From assembly GCF_022605725.1 (NCBI RefSeq), contig NC_065548.1:14355644-14419643 (forward strand): DNA of 64,000 nt, written 5' to 3'. The notes under the pieces were generated by a model that was not told where the DNA came from, searched no databases, and worked only from the letters and a program-made list of their open reading frames with translations. This document shows, in pieces, positions 11,055-22,990 of this stretch (the first letter of the stretch is position 1; every line of letters starts with the position of its first letter). This stretch comes from Anthonomus grandis grandis (taxonomy: Eukaryota > Arthropoda > Insecta > Coleoptera > Curculionidae). Position numbers and translations under genes: made by a program.

Positions 11055-12910
11055 CAGCGTTACTCAAAGTGTGCTCTGCGAAACCTCCGATAGGGCTCCG
11101 CCAGCAGTCATAATAAATGAATGCATGTATTAAAGTGGACCCTATAAGAATAAAGTTACCTAAGATAAAAATTAACAACCAAAACGAAATGCCTACTTAC
11201 AGATATTACTGGTACATATACGAAAATTTAATATATGTATTATTAAGTAAATGCCCAACCTATTAAGCGTCAAGTTCTAATTTTATGGTTTCAAATTCAA
11301 GTAGCAAGACATCTAATGACACACTGGTGAAAAAACGAAAGTATGACGAATCATACATTAATCTCGGATTTGTTGATTCCAACGGCTCACCTCTTTGTAC
11401 GTTGTGCAGCAAACTCCTTCCTAATAGTTCGATGGTGCCTGCTAAGATGCGCCGACATTAAGAAACTGTACATCCCGACTTACAAAAGTAAAGAATTTTT
11501 TCTATGTAAAAAAGAACAATTATTAAGAAGCCAAAAAACTATGACGTATGCGACTCAGACTGTAAATGAAAAGGCCACGGAGGCATTGTATTTGGTTAGT
11601 TAATGAATTGCCCAAGCAGGAGAAGCGCACACTATCGATGAAAAGCTAATAAAACCATGTGTGGTAGACAAAACAAAATGTATGCTCGACGAAAAATCTG
11701 TAAAGCATCTTTCTACAGTGCCTCTTTCGAACGATACAGTTACGCGCCGAATTGGGGATATCGCAGCAAACATAAAACAAGATGGTTTTTGGTTTCACGG
11801 CTTCAAAATAACAAATTCGTCATGCAAATGGATGAGTCGACTGATGTTGCTGGACTGGCCATCTTGCTAGTAATTGTGCAATATCGATACAAGCATTCAC
11901 TCGATTTGCTCATCGTTGCCTACTAACACAACCGGCGAAGAAATTTTTAACACAGTTAACATATAACATAATTGTAGTTCCAGCCACTGCATCCTGCATA
12001 GACAATCACTCGCGGTTAAGAAAATGCCATCAAATCTAAAATTGGTGCTTGATGAGTAAGTAAAAATAGTTAATTTTGTTCAAAATTAATTATTTTTACT
12101 CACGTAAAGTCACGTCCACTACAATCCCGATTGTTCTCAATATTATGTAAAGATTATGGTAGTGATCATAAAACACTATTGCTCCATACTGAAGTCAGAT
12201 GGTTGTCTCGGGGTAAAACTTTGACAAGGCTTTTTGAACTAAGAACAGAATTAGAAGGTTTTCTTACAGATGTTCCTTTTAATTTAAAAGACCATTTGTC
12301 CGATAAAAGCAGGTTATTTAGACTAGCATTTTTAGCAGACATGTTTGGAAAACTAATCGTATTAAACCTGTCACTACAAGGAAAACAGACAACAGTTTTC
12401 AATGCTAACAATAAAATAACTGCCTTTAAAAGAAAATTAGATTTTTGTATGACTTGTTTTGGTTAGAGAGAAATCGAAAGCTTTTCATTGCTAAGTGAGT
12501 TCCTTAGTCACCATAGTCTTAGTGATAGAGAAATATTTCAAAATGAAATATTTGTTGAATTGGTGCAATACCTCAATGATCTGTAAGGGACTTTTATCTC
12601 TCACTTTCCTGAAGAACAGAATACAAAACTGAAAATAAACTCATGGATTCAAAACCCTTTTTCATCTAAATTGCAGAAGCCTGATAATATGTCAAATCAG
12701 ATCTATGAATTATTTCTAGAAATGACATCGGATACAAGCATGGAATCATGTGGTTCGTGATGAATATCCACAACTTGCCATGGAAGCTTTGAATGTTGTA
12801 TCTATCCTTTTTTATATGATTATTTAACAATTCACGTATAACTTTTGCTTTTAATTTAGAGTTTAAGGTTCCGTTAAAAATTTCATTTTTTAAAAGTTTG
12901 AGTAACACTG
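11055..12910 (+). mobile_element. hAT element (ZBED5/Charlie-like), 1856 bp, nested in the RT gene
   Basis: The left end is CAGCGTTACTCAAAGTGTG and the right end, read inward, CAGTGTTACTCAAACTTTT. They match over the first 14 bases apart from one change and resemble the common hAT terminus CAGxGxTxCTCAAAx. Both sides carry the 8-bp duplication TCTTAAGG. The flanking RT protein resumes to the right (the IIRYGIVVWG block), so the hAT inserted into an existing retrotransposon. A near-perfect hairpin of about 50 bp lies inside at about 12053-12102. Confidence 0.93.
11285..12760 (+). pseudogene. hAT transposase relic (ZBED5/SCAND3-like)
   Basis: Fragments in shifting frames follow the order of the family: LIKPCVVDKTKCMLDEKSVK, then HLSTVPLSNDTVTRRIGDIA (11645-11780), then FVMQMDESTDVAGLAILLVI with the catalytic-Asp block MDESTDV (about 11820), then LLLHTEVRWLSRGKTLTRLF (about 12180-12240), then a C-terminal part through about 12660. 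Several stops and frameshifts are present and part of the middle around 11930-12120 is missing. Such genes normally encode a BED-finger, an RNaseH-fold transposase core and a dimerisation domain. This copy is dead. Confidence 0.88.
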
Positions 12911-12918
12911 TCTTAAGG
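12911..12918. repeat. Right 8-bp target-site duplication of hAT element
   Basis: TCTTAAGG, identical to 11047-11054. Confidence 0.9.
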
Positions 12919-13548
12919 TAAATTTTATGCAAACATTTATTATTATCCGTACATAAATCCTTGGTGAAGTTAATTATCAGATATGGTATTGTTGTATGGG
13001 GAGATCTGTATAAAAACTCTTTAAATTCCTTAAACGTAGTGCAGAACTATATATTAAAAGTTGTGTTTAAAAAAAATAAGCTCTTCTCAAATTTGTTACC
13101 TCCAGCGATATTTTTGATGTTTGATTAATCTATGTGTTAGAGGTATACTGCTTTATTAAAAAAAAACAAGAACAAGAGATCTTTGAACTATCTTGCACCA
13201 AAAATGTTTAATTTAACTCCAAACAACATCAAGAGTGTTTATAAGTTCGAAACATTTAAAAAATCATATAAAAACTTTATTTTCGAAAATAGAACAAAAC
13301 TTAAAAAACTCTTCATCTAGGTTAGATTTTTGTGAAAGTGAATTAGGGCTGGGGGTAGGATGATGTTTTGTTATTGTGTTTTTTTTGTAATGGTTAGTGT
13401 ACATTTTACTAAAATTTTTTTTTCGTAAAAATGATTAGAAGCACATGCAGATATTCAGTTATCTAGGTGCATAATTCGTAATTTTGTATGTCTATGTTAT
13501 GCATTATATTCATGCATGTGGATATATGAAGTAAAATAAATAAATATA

Positions 13549-14134
13549 TTGTCTTTGCACATAGTACATTTAGCAATAACCTTAATCTAATCTATCTAAT
13601 CTATATGTATATCTACTTAACGGGATATAGACAAACTTTTTTGCCCAGGCGTCCTAGTTAAATATATCTTTTAACAATTTAGCAACTTTTTATGTTTTTA
13701 ATATATGAACAATCTTATTTCTTATTATCCTCCAGGGATTTCAAATTATTTATTCGTGTTTAATTCTTCAGGTGGTAGTTTTTATTATTTCTATTTTGTA
13801 ATAAATGAAGACTTTTTAAGTATAATTGGTAACTTAATGAACTTAAAATTTAAACCATTATTCATTTCATTATTTAAAACACAATTTTAAAAAAAGAGAA
13901 ATACAAAAGATCGTTTCGCTTAATGATAATGAGCCGGCATTTTTGTCTCCTAAAATTCTTCATTTATTATTATTTATTTCTTCCCTTGTTAATTTATTTA
14001 AATTAAAATAATTTTGTTAGGTACACTTCAAGTCATTATTAATATATAATTATAAAATTGCCTCAGGTACCATATACTTTAAAGAGACGTATTATTCCAA
14101 TATTATTTTGCTTTCCATGCACATACTTTCTTAC
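13549..14134. other. Intron sequence, nothing identified
   Basis: AT-rich, lying between the retrotransposon tail and the donor of the upstream exon at 14135. Confidence 0.5.
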
Positions 14135-14260
14135 CTGTAAAAGCGACATGCAGTTCTGGCACAGCTGACGATGTTCAGGGCGAAACGCTTTCCTGATAAA
14201 TTCCCAATAAAATTCTCTCGAAATATATCAGTGTCTAAATCCCCAAGTTTACTTTTAAAC
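14135..14260 (-). CDS. Membrane-protein gene, exon 1 of those visible (coding or 5' untranslated)
   Basis: The donor ACAG|GTAAG at 14134 is strong. A possible acceptor (GGTTATTCAG) precedes 14260. The 126 nt are open for 41 codons in the frame that joins exon 2 through a split Arg codon (AG|A). The peptide includes ENFIGNLSGKRFALNIVSC and ARTACRFY, with two cysteines and one NLS glycosylation site. This many open codons in such AT-rich DNA is suggestive but not proof. No ATG occurs in this frame, so either more exons lie upstream or this is a 5' untranslated exon and translation starts at 7288. Confidence 0.55.
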
Positions 14261-14625
14261 CTGAATAACCGGAATCACTAACGGATTATAAATTTAAAGA
14301 AACCGACATGATAAGCCGCAAAAGTATTTATCCGGATATAGCAGATAAGATACGTTCAATGAGTAATAGTCGTATCAATAGTTTGTCTAATCATTTTATT
14401 TTTAGGAAACAAAAACTATTTAGGACACACCAATAGAAAAAATTATAGAATTTATTTAAAATATAAGTTTTATAAAAACTGTACAATAAATTATATCAAG
14501 ATCATTATTTTCTTGAGACTCAAGAAGAATACAATTTTACTATGTCCCTAATAGTGCTCAAGACATTACATTCGAGTTGAAACATAGTTTAATATTATAA
14601 TTATTTAAAAAGTATTAGAGTCTAA

Positions 14626-14974
14626 TTAATAAACAAATAAGAAAATAACAGTTATAAACGCTATATCATATTTTAAATGAACATAATCGTTACAGTATGT
14701 TTCATATGAGCTTTTTGACTCTACTGGAATTGTTTTACTTTCGGATTCTACAATTACTCTCTGAACTGACGCATTATGCACAGAGGTTCTTTGGATAATC
14801 TTAGAAGCTGTCAATGGGTAGTAAGGAATCGTAGTTTCATTGTTTATATTTAGATTCGCTTCTATTGCTGAAAATAAATAAATAATTCAACTAAGAGGCT
14901 TATTTGAGCCATTTATACTTACATAAAACTGAACTTAAAACCATAAATTCGAGTAAATAACGCGAATAACACAT
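14626..14974 (-). CDS. Small secreted or GPI-anchored protein, paralogue B (two exons, 97 aa)
   Basis: Exon 1 (14974-14923) encodes MCYSRYLLEFMVLSSVL, a plausible signal peptide. It is followed by a 55-nt GT-AG intron (14922-14868; donor GTAAGT, acceptor TTTCAG) and exon 2 (14867-14626). The mature part has NET and NAS glycosylation sites and one cysteine (SYETYCNDY). It ends in VHLKYD, then IAFITVIFLFVY and a stop. A hydrophobic tail flush with the stop suggests a GPI-anchor signal, or less likely a C-terminal membrane anchor. A possible polyadenylation signal AATAAA lies on the minus strand at 14451-14456. The gene structure, phase and tail match the gene at 24808-25178. I recognise no known domain. 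Host gene status rests on architecture, splice sites and the paralogue. Confidence 0.66.
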
Positions 14975-16080
14975 CACTTATTCAAACCTAGTGGTTCTAC
15001 AACACAAAACTTCATATTGCTTTGCACAATAGATTCTAGTACATAGATAGGCACTCGACATTTCATCTGATTAACACGATAAGATTTCAATTACTCATAT
15101 ATCAGTTATTTAACTATACAGGGTGTTAGTTTTTTAAGAAAATATTTTTTTGATGGAATTTTATTAGGGAATCAAATTATATCTCAGCTACATGTTGACA
15201 CAAATATTCTCAAATATTGGTAAGCTACTTCTCTGTCAGCAAAATGTATTTATTCTTATTGGATTTATGTCCATAATTTTAAGTACATTATCGATCCCTA
15301 GAAGTTGCCAGGGTCTTAAAATAATCAATTTCATTTGATAACTCTTAGACACTAGTACCCATAAGTAAAACCTATAAATTCCCATTAAACTATCTCGCTA
15401 TCAACTGTTTCTCTTATTTATTTTTTGATGAAATATGTACTCAATGAGCACTTTTAAATCAAGTGAGTAATTAAACTGGGAAAAAGTCACACGTTGTTAG
15501 TCACTATCACTGAGATGTAGTAAGGAAGTTCAGTCGCAAGTCGTCATAGAGGTCGAAATGAGAAGTTGCTCACGAGTTACCTTATTCCCCATTACTCATT
15601 AAACTCTAACATGGGTCTCGAGACTCTTGGTAAACAATTACAGGTCTGCGTTGTGTTGCATTACACAATCGAGTTGAGTCGTTGTCAAAGAAAATGTGTG
15701 AGTTGAGTTGCAAATTATAGTCGCAGTCACAGTGTTGCTCACGAAGTTTTCCCTACTTTTTCTGATACCCGAACCGAGTTTCTCGCTTTCTCTCTCTTTA
15801 CACTTTTACTGACCAAGTATAGATTCAAGACAATAATAAAACCTTAAGGTCAATAAAAGACCTCCTTACATGGTTCCCTTCTCTGAAGAGCAAATATTTT
15901 TTAATTAATTTTTTTTCAAGGATATATCATATATTGACAATAACTGTCTTTCCTCTATAAACATACCGAAGCTACTTAAAAGATAGATGGACGAATTCAG
16001 TTTTTTAGCAAGTTGGTCTTTATCTTTTTCTAATATTAATGCTTTCTCTATATATACGCATAAAAGTTTATTTAACCGAG
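14975..16080. other. No gene seen; one isolated mariner-type end
   Basis: The only notable item is TATACAGGGTGTTAG near 15116-15130, like one end of a mariner element. No matching partner end was found nearby. Confidence 0.45.
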
Positions 16081-16084
16081 AATT

Positions 16085-16400
16085 AAGTTCGTTTATATCA
16101 TATACGAGATTTATCCCCCTCGGGAGCGAATATAATTTTCCCGGCTTTGTTTACATTTAAGGACAACTTGTTATTGTTAAACCAAGTTTGGATTAACCGC
16201 AAGGCACGATCTATTTGATTTACCAGAGACCTCAGTTTGTTCATTCGCATTTTTTTTCAAGAATAGTTGTGACGTCCACAAACAGAGCCAGTTTTTTAGA
16301 CATGTTTTGATGTCCTTTATATAAATCAGGAATAGGAGTGAGCCGAGGATATAACCCTGGAAAACTGTCTGAAAGAGAAACTCTAAAAGGAACGTCTACA
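16085..16400 (-). pseudogene. Non-LTR reverse transcriptase fragment
   Basis: The minus-strand frames give VFQGYILG.LLFLIYIKDI (the QG-x-LGP-LLF-x-YI region), then VDVTTIL (the YADD-box equivalent), then WFNNNKLSLNVNKAGKIIF, in the usual family order but across frameshifts. The fragment is too decayed to function. Confidence 0.7.
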
Positions 16401-17264
16401 TTTGAAAGTTGCAAATAATGTAATCGATTAATTCCCTTGGAATATTTGATAAAATGGTATTAGCAATATTTACGAAGAACTCGTAAAGGTTTTCTAATGA
16501 AATGTTTGTTAAGGCTTTTTGCTTTTTCTAATGAATAAAAATTAATAAATGAAATTTGCCGAACTATTAAGGGAACTCATTAAATAAAACAGAAAAGGCA
16601 GAATAAGAGAGAAAGTTTGTTCTTAGTTAATATGATATTGGGATGCTTTGTCATCATTTGGGTTGTTTGGTTGTCTTTGTTTTGTCAAATCTTTTTAACA
16701 GTTTTGGTGTGACTAGTGGTACTAAAGGGCGTTAAAAACGATATATCTTGTCTTCAAATTTGTTTTTTTCTGCTTTTCTATTACCAAAACTATCAAAGCT
16801 GGTTAACCTATTTTTTTTTTGTAAAAATAGTATACTGTATTAAGGTCGCTCAAGTGAATATTTCTGAAGATACTTGCATGCATGCTGTTAGACTTTTTGC
16901 ATACATACAAAAGTATTGAAAATCTTTATTTGTTTGCGTAGTGTTCATACTTGAGCCTGGTTGTATTCATTTCATAAATGATTACACCATTAATTGATTT
17001 CCAATTATTTGAGACTTTATTGGTTGTTATTTTCTAAACTTCAATGTAAGGTTGAATTTTTCCGCTGCTGTAATTGTCTGGCTAAGGATGAAAGCACTTT
17101 CATTCGTTATCCTACATATTCTAGTTAAACTGGACTTATTAGTTGAATAATTTGATTATTTTAGACTATATTTACTATAGCATAGCATGTTATGTAATAA
17201 TGTTTTCTAATTTTTTAAATATGAAGACCTGGACATAGAACTATTCTGCATTAGATTCAGCTTA
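16401..17264. other. No gene seen
   Basis: AT-rich, no supported feature. Confidence 0.5.
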
Positions 17265-17267
17265 TCT

Positions 17268-17283
17268 GTATATATATATATAC

Positions 17284-17350
<67 letters not shown>

Positions 17351-17370
17351 CATATATATATACATATATA
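17268..17370. repeat. TA-rich microsatellite
   Basis: (TA)n with interspersed TACA units over about 100 bp. The 94-codon minus-strand ORF across it is an artefact rich in Ile and Tyr. Confidence 0.95.
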
Positions 17371-17885
17371 ATTCTTAGTAAGCATTAAAATATTTGCGTA
17401 AATTATTCTAGGAAAAGAAAAATTCTGTTGTTTAATATAATTATAAGCTAAATACACAGAGTTTGCATGAAACACATTTCCTCTAGCAAACATTAGATTA
17501 AGTTTACTTAAATACGAAATATGCATAATACTTTTGAACAATTAAATTTTGAATACAGCTTTTTTTACAATCTACAACAAATATTTATTTTTAATTTGTT
17601 CAAATAGGCTTACCAATTCTATAAATTCTGGAAAAATCCCTCTTAAAATAACAATATTTTTAAAGCAATTCCTTAGTTGACCTCGTTTTTGTGCTTTTCG
17701 ATGTTAAATATTAGTTTAAATTAAGCTGAAAATTCAGTTAATTTAACAGCTTATTTATAGGTCAATGCCTTACAAAACATTAATATTTTTTTATTTTGGC
17801 AATCGGCTGTGCGCATGAAGCGAACAAATCAACATAATTTGTTCATTAATTCTTCCTGGTGTTCACTCCACCGTTGTTATACGAG
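17371..17885. other. No gene seen
   Basis: AT-rich, no supported feature. Confidence 0.5.
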
Positions 17886-17889
17886 AGGA

Positions 17890-19640
17890 CTCTAGGTGGA
17901 CCATGAACCAACTATTCTAACCTTCTGTATCTGCCTCTGGAATGTGCAGTTCATTGGTTACTACTTTTTCTTTTCCAACTATGAGTCAAGTATTTACTGG
18001 ATGTTAGGGGTTTCTGGTTTATCTCTGTTAAAAGTCAGTCTGGATATAACTAGTCTTGCTTTTGCTTTCTCAATTGATAATCTGCTTTAAAGGAAATATC
18101 ACAGTCTTCAGGGAGTGTGACGTTTGATGTAGTACGGTGCGATGCCTTACAACTTTATGCCACAAGCTTGTAAGAATATATGCCTCATTTTAACTTTATG
18201 TTATAAATACATCAGTTTTACTTCTAACACTCTAGCATTAAACTTGAAATCATGCATTAATATAAGGAAACTTTTATGTGCAGGTCATTAATGTGGATGT
18301 CTTGTATTCGACATTCAAATCATATGTATGTGCCGAATAGTCTCCCTCTCACAATAGGAGAAGGATTCACCCTGCTTGACTTCAATTCTATATAGACTAC
18401 GCGACACTACATTGTCGATCTCTGGTAATGTGGTTTTTAGCTCTATTCTTAAGTTATTGGAAAGAGTTGGGTATTTCTTGGCTTCATTGGGTAAATGGTC
18501 GACTCTATTATTACCATATATACTAGTGTGACTAGACTGGTTCCGGGGACTGCTAATAAGCCGACTCCTAACTATTAATGTTATGACCTCATTGTTACTG
18601 ACAAGGGTGGCTTCTGACAGTTCTGTTTAAGCGCACTTCTAAAATTCGAGATTATGACAGTTGCTTGAACCTGTGATGATTCTATGCAGTTCAGTGCTCG
18701 ATTAATTTAATTTCGACAATTTTTTATATGCCGCCCAATATCCCACAATAAACTCCCACTACTACCAATCTATAGGCTCACACCCGAACCATCGTATAAA
18801 AAAAACGTGAAATCCTGGTCCCACCTACCTCTTGCTGGGTTAATGAATTCTCTGTTGTTCTTGGAGTCTTTCCCAAGATGAATTTATTAGATGAACCTGG
18901 AGATCTTTTACTTGGATTGCTGGTCTGTGAAGAAAGCATGGTTACAGTCGAGTATAGTTGGCGTGTCAGAGGTCAAACACTTTCACTAATAACGCTTCTA
19001 CTAATGGAGAACATTTTTGCCAAAACTGTGGACTTTCATTAAAGGATGTATATAGAGCAATGGTGGCTGCGGTCGCTGAGTTGTTATACGAGAGTCTTTG
19101 ATATCAATGATGATCTTCTATATTTAAGAGAATATATTAGTGGGCGTTGACTTTATCATTCTCAAGGCGATTCTTAGAGCCTGAAGTTATATACGATCTA
19201 AATTCTCTTTCGAGCATCTCCCAAGCAAAAGCAAGTTGGACCAGTGGTGTAGATGACAATGGCATTGTAGTGCATAGTTATGATTTTAGGATTCGCCCAC
19301 CAAGTTTTGGCACAGCATCTCATGATGTTTATATCCTATTATGGATTTGTGATCTGTCTATTTTACGTGTTTGTCCATAATGGCACCTACCTATTTAACT
19401 AAATGTCTTCATCCTATTTGCTCGCTGTTGATTAGTGGGGTAAAAGGGTTGTTTCATCTTTTGTAGCTGAAGAGAATTGTTGTGGTTTCATATCGTGTTT
19501 TATGAGTTCTACGATAAGATTACTAAGAAATACATTATGTTGACTAACCAGGAATTTTGGATTTCCTTCTGATGTGATCACTAGCGCCATGTCGTCGGTA
19601 TATTTTAAGACTTTTATATATATGAACAACTCCCTAATAT
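17890..19640 (-). pseudogene. Non-LTR retrotransposon relic: RT and RNase H regions
   Basis: Read on the minus strand from 19640: VLKYTDDMALVITSEG is the catalytic YADD region with Ala changed to Thr. NIMRCCAKTWWANP (near 19310) is the conserved xWWGAxP region after the RT core. VFLYDGSG (near 18800) matches the first RNase H motif, TDGS. A later stretch (RSRLISSPRNQSSHTSIYGN, near 18530) fits the RNase H C-terminal region, WVPGHSGIxGNE. Stops and shifts are frequent. This order of RT then RNase H is typical of I-type or jockey-related elements. The 5' half is missing. Confidence 0.72.
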
Positions 19641-20930
19641 TCGATAATAAGTTTCAAGAAAAAAAATTACTTAATATCAAGTTTACTACTAAGGTAATGT
19701 ATTTTTTAATCATACTATACAAACCTTTAATATGATTTTGAAATGCGAAAAGAAAATTACCTATACTTCAATTTAGGTTTTTTCAATACGTACTATAACG
19801 AAATGTATGTCTGTTACTAGCGTTGGATAAATAGAAAAATTGATTTAGGTACTCTTATATGGAGACAAAATTTTACCTGAGTTACCTGAACAATTCACCT
19901 AACAATTCAAAAGCCTAAACACGCATATCGTAGATCAATCGACTACAACTACTTCTAAGTAAGTTGGTCAAATTTAACAATCATCATATATTATCTTATT
20001 TTAAGTCCATTAAGAAAGCGAGATTATAAAGTCAAAATGCAACAGAAAAACCACATAACCTCTTATATCAGATTTCCACACAGAGATTTTTATAAGTGCG
20101 TAAAATAAAACTCAGGACTTATAGGACTATAAATTTGTTAAATTGAAGATCTAAGGTGAGACAGAAAAATACTGTAAGAAACTGTTAAGAAAAATATTTT
20201 TTTAAGCAACAAAATAAAAAACATATACTAGAATAGTAGAAATAATCAACTTTTACATTTCTCATAGTAAATCTTCATTATACTTCCTAAATAGTTTTGT
20301 CCACGAGCCAAAATTCAACCTTGAAACTCAATAGTTTCTCGTATTTAAATTAGTAAATTAGTAAGGTATATGTCACTTTAATCTCTTTTATTGCAGTCAA
20401 TATGATATCGTTAAAAACATATGGTTAATTAGATAATATATATGAGTAATCTCAGGTGTATTCATTTTAGGTATTAAATAACTATGTTTAGGTATTTACT
20501 AATACTATTTAATATTTATAATAAAAAATGATAACATGACATTTTACGATTATGATTATGACGTAGGCAGGGAAAAAATATTTTGATTGGCTTGTATATT
20601 TTTAAGTAGTGCTATGGGCTTATTTTAAATAGTATATAGGGTATTAAAAGAAAAAAAGTTAATACAATTAGTACGATTTTAGGGTCTTAACATTTTTGTA
20701 AGCTAGATTCTATTAAGGCCATAAAGCAATATCAGTCAACAAAATGGTCCTTTTGATATTTTCCTCCCTTTTTAGAGGATCGCTGGTATAACAAACATTA
20801 CTTGGGTAAATACCTACTCGAGAAATATTAAATACTAAACTTTTCTGCCGATTGACTGGAATGCAGTACTATACTGGTATAGTACTACAAAAGCGCCAAA
20901 CATAGGAAATACATGAATGTAAACATGGAA
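19641..20930. other. No gene seen
   Basis: AT-rich, no supported feature. Confidence 0.5.
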
Positions 20931-20934
20931 CAAC

Positions 20935-21785
20935 ATGTTCGAAAAATGGAAGAAAATTGCTGAGAAATTGCTGCTGATATTTTAGTCGAAGTTAACTTTC
21001 TCTATAATAGTACTCAAATTTCTGAAAAACTTGATATTCACCTCAAATAGTTTTTGCCTAATAAATTTTAATCTCATAAGTTGCAAACAACCCAAAAAAC
21101 TTTTTCTTGGGGATGAACCAAACCGAATGAAACGTGCAAATCGGAATGAAACATTTATATAGAATATTTTATTCACTAATGAGTTTCGACCGATTTGGTG
21201 ATGATTTTTGTCAAGTTTCAAGTTAGACACTGCTAAATCGCATTTGCTATTCGCTCATGCCTCCAAAAAAGTTGGTCCGCATACTGATGAAATCGCCAGA
21301 GGGAATTCAGAAGTTGTCAAGAATCTGAAATCTCACGTTAAATACATATATGCCGTCAACCAAATAATTCTTGTGGCCTTAGAAAATGGAATTACCGTGA
21401 AAGATTGACTGCAATACACCGCATTAGTATAAGTTTCAAAAAAATAACAACCTGAATTTAGCAGCGCTATCACCGTCTGTCAATGCTGCAAACTAGCACA
21501 GCAGGAGAGTTTTTTGCAGGTACAGTCGTGGCTGGGCAATACTTTAGATTCCTTGGAGTGGGCTTGGAAAAAGGCAGACAGAGGAAACCTGCGATGACCA
21601 CCATGGCCCGGCTCCTGAAAGAATTTTAAACGTCATTTCCTGCAAATCTTAGACAAATGACTGTGGATCAGCCTGTGGATGCAGAAAAACCGGATTTTCC
21701 TGCCTTGTCTGTTGTCATAATGGACGACGATGATTTTGATAAGCCTCCATCACAAGTTTTTAAAAGATCAATTTATAGCATGTTA
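20935..21785 (+). pseudogene. Possible decayed coding sequence, unidentified
   Basis: GC content is higher than in neighbouring DNA. Several frames look protein-like: KKVGPHTDEIARGNSEVVKN (near 21275), GEFFAGTVVAGQYFRFLGVG (near 21505) and PVDAEKPDFPALSVV followed by MDDDDFDKPPSQVFKRS (near 21675-21780). The frames change between blocks, which points to an old pseudogene or a remnant of a mobile-element ORF. I do not recognise the family. Confidence 0.4.
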
Positions 21786-22109
21786 TTACGATTTACAATA
21801 TCGCGAAGGTAATATGTAGTGCATTATTGTCGGTTATCGATTTAAAAAAACTTATTATTTCGTTTAAAAAGAATAGCGACAGTAAAAAAGAATTTAATTT
21901 CCCCTGAAAAATGAAAAGATCTGCAAAAAACTCCGCTTTGGCGACTTTGGCGCTTTTTAACTTTGTTCCTGTAGGCTTTACAGCTTTATGACACAAGACC
22001 AAAATTCTAAAAAATTAAATTTTCTTAATTTTTTTTTCCATAAAATTTTTTGTGAAAGTGTATGGCAGTTTGGCTAGAAAATTGAATCAAAAAATATTTG
22101 GAGTTTCTC

Positions 22110-22990
22110 AAAAATGGAAGGACCACTTTCGACTGCGAAAATATGAGATCAGGGACCATTTTTTTCATTTTCAAATGCTATATTGACTATACTACACTCT
22201 TTTGTTGTCCCACTGTTCCTCTTTCAGGTCTCTTTATGCCTTCCAAGCTTTCTTTAGTCTGTCTCATTTTCTGCGATTTGGTTGTACCAATTTCATTGCA
22301 ATTTTGTCATGTCTGTACCATATTAACCGTTTTTGTTCTATGTCATTATCGAACTATGTATTTGCGCATTCTTCTTGATACATCCAGTTATATCTGAAAA
22401 ACATTAATTTCAGTCGCTTCCAGTTTTTTTAAATTTTGTTCAGTTAATCTCCATGTATCTGTTTATTGGTTAAACTGCTTTTAATGAGAGTTATCGGTAC
22501 ACGTTCTTCCAGCTCGAAATCCTGACTGTTCTTCTTCTTTTTCTTTGTTCATATATTCCTATTCAATGAGTTCTCAGATCATTCTTCCATACAGATGACT
22601 CATGGTAGTGATTACAGATATACCTCTGTAGTTTGAATATTCCAATTTAGTCCTCTTTTATGGATGAAAGATATCTTTGTATATGCCTCTTGCCATTCTG
22701 CAGGAGCAGGATTCCCATTTAGGTATTAATGGATTCACCAAGTGAGTTGTTGTTTTTCTGCACTACATTTGATTAGTTTAGTCGGAATACCTCCTCGATC
22801 TGCCGCTCGACCACTTTTCAAATTTCGTACTGCATTCTTGATTTGGTCAATATTGAGCATAATTGTATCACCCTCTACTATCACATGCGTAGGTGCATTT
22901 AACAAATATTCTTCTCTGTTTTTGGTCAACAGCTTTTGATAATGATCAATTCATTTCTTTGTTGGTATAAATTGGACAGTGGCCCTATTT
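22110..22990 (-). pseudogene. RTE/BovB-like reverse transcriptase fragment
   Basis: The minus strand encodes IKNAVRNLKSGRAADRGGIP then TKLIKCSAEK (22750-22860), matching the N-terminal RT block LKxGKAxGxDGIPxELIK. It continues, with shifts, as EWQEAYTKISFIHKRG (near 22690), NYRGISVITTMSHLYGRMI (near 22610-22660) and EEEQSGFRAGRTCTDN (near 22490-22550). The C-terminal half including YADD was not found. It belongs to the same broad class as the RT at 46.1-52.0 kb. Confidence 0.82.

Larger units (their letters stand above)
9560..13548 (+). mobile_element. Non-LTR retrotransposon (jockey/CR1-like), degenerate, 5'-truncated, with insertions
   Basis: The plus-strand frames, with stops and shifts, read in order as the linker before RT (about 9595-9892), NDSSPGIDNFTSRFIKKA (near 9940), VSVVSPIFKSGD (near 10075), GVFLDLAKSFDAV (near 10445), IGIPQGTILGP (10617), ISYADDTAVIFS (near 10710), and the C-terminal region IIRYGIVVWGDLYKNSLN (near 12975). 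A 3' region of about 230 bp follows and ends in AAATAAATAAATAT near 13548. The element is interrupted by a short foreign segment (about 10222-10385) and a complete hAT element (11055-12910). It cannot encode a working enzyme. The 5' end is lost or beyond recognition. Confidence 0.88.

Noticed and set aside
17257..17541. 94-codon ORF
   Set aside because: More than a third of it is translation of a TA/TACA microsatellite.
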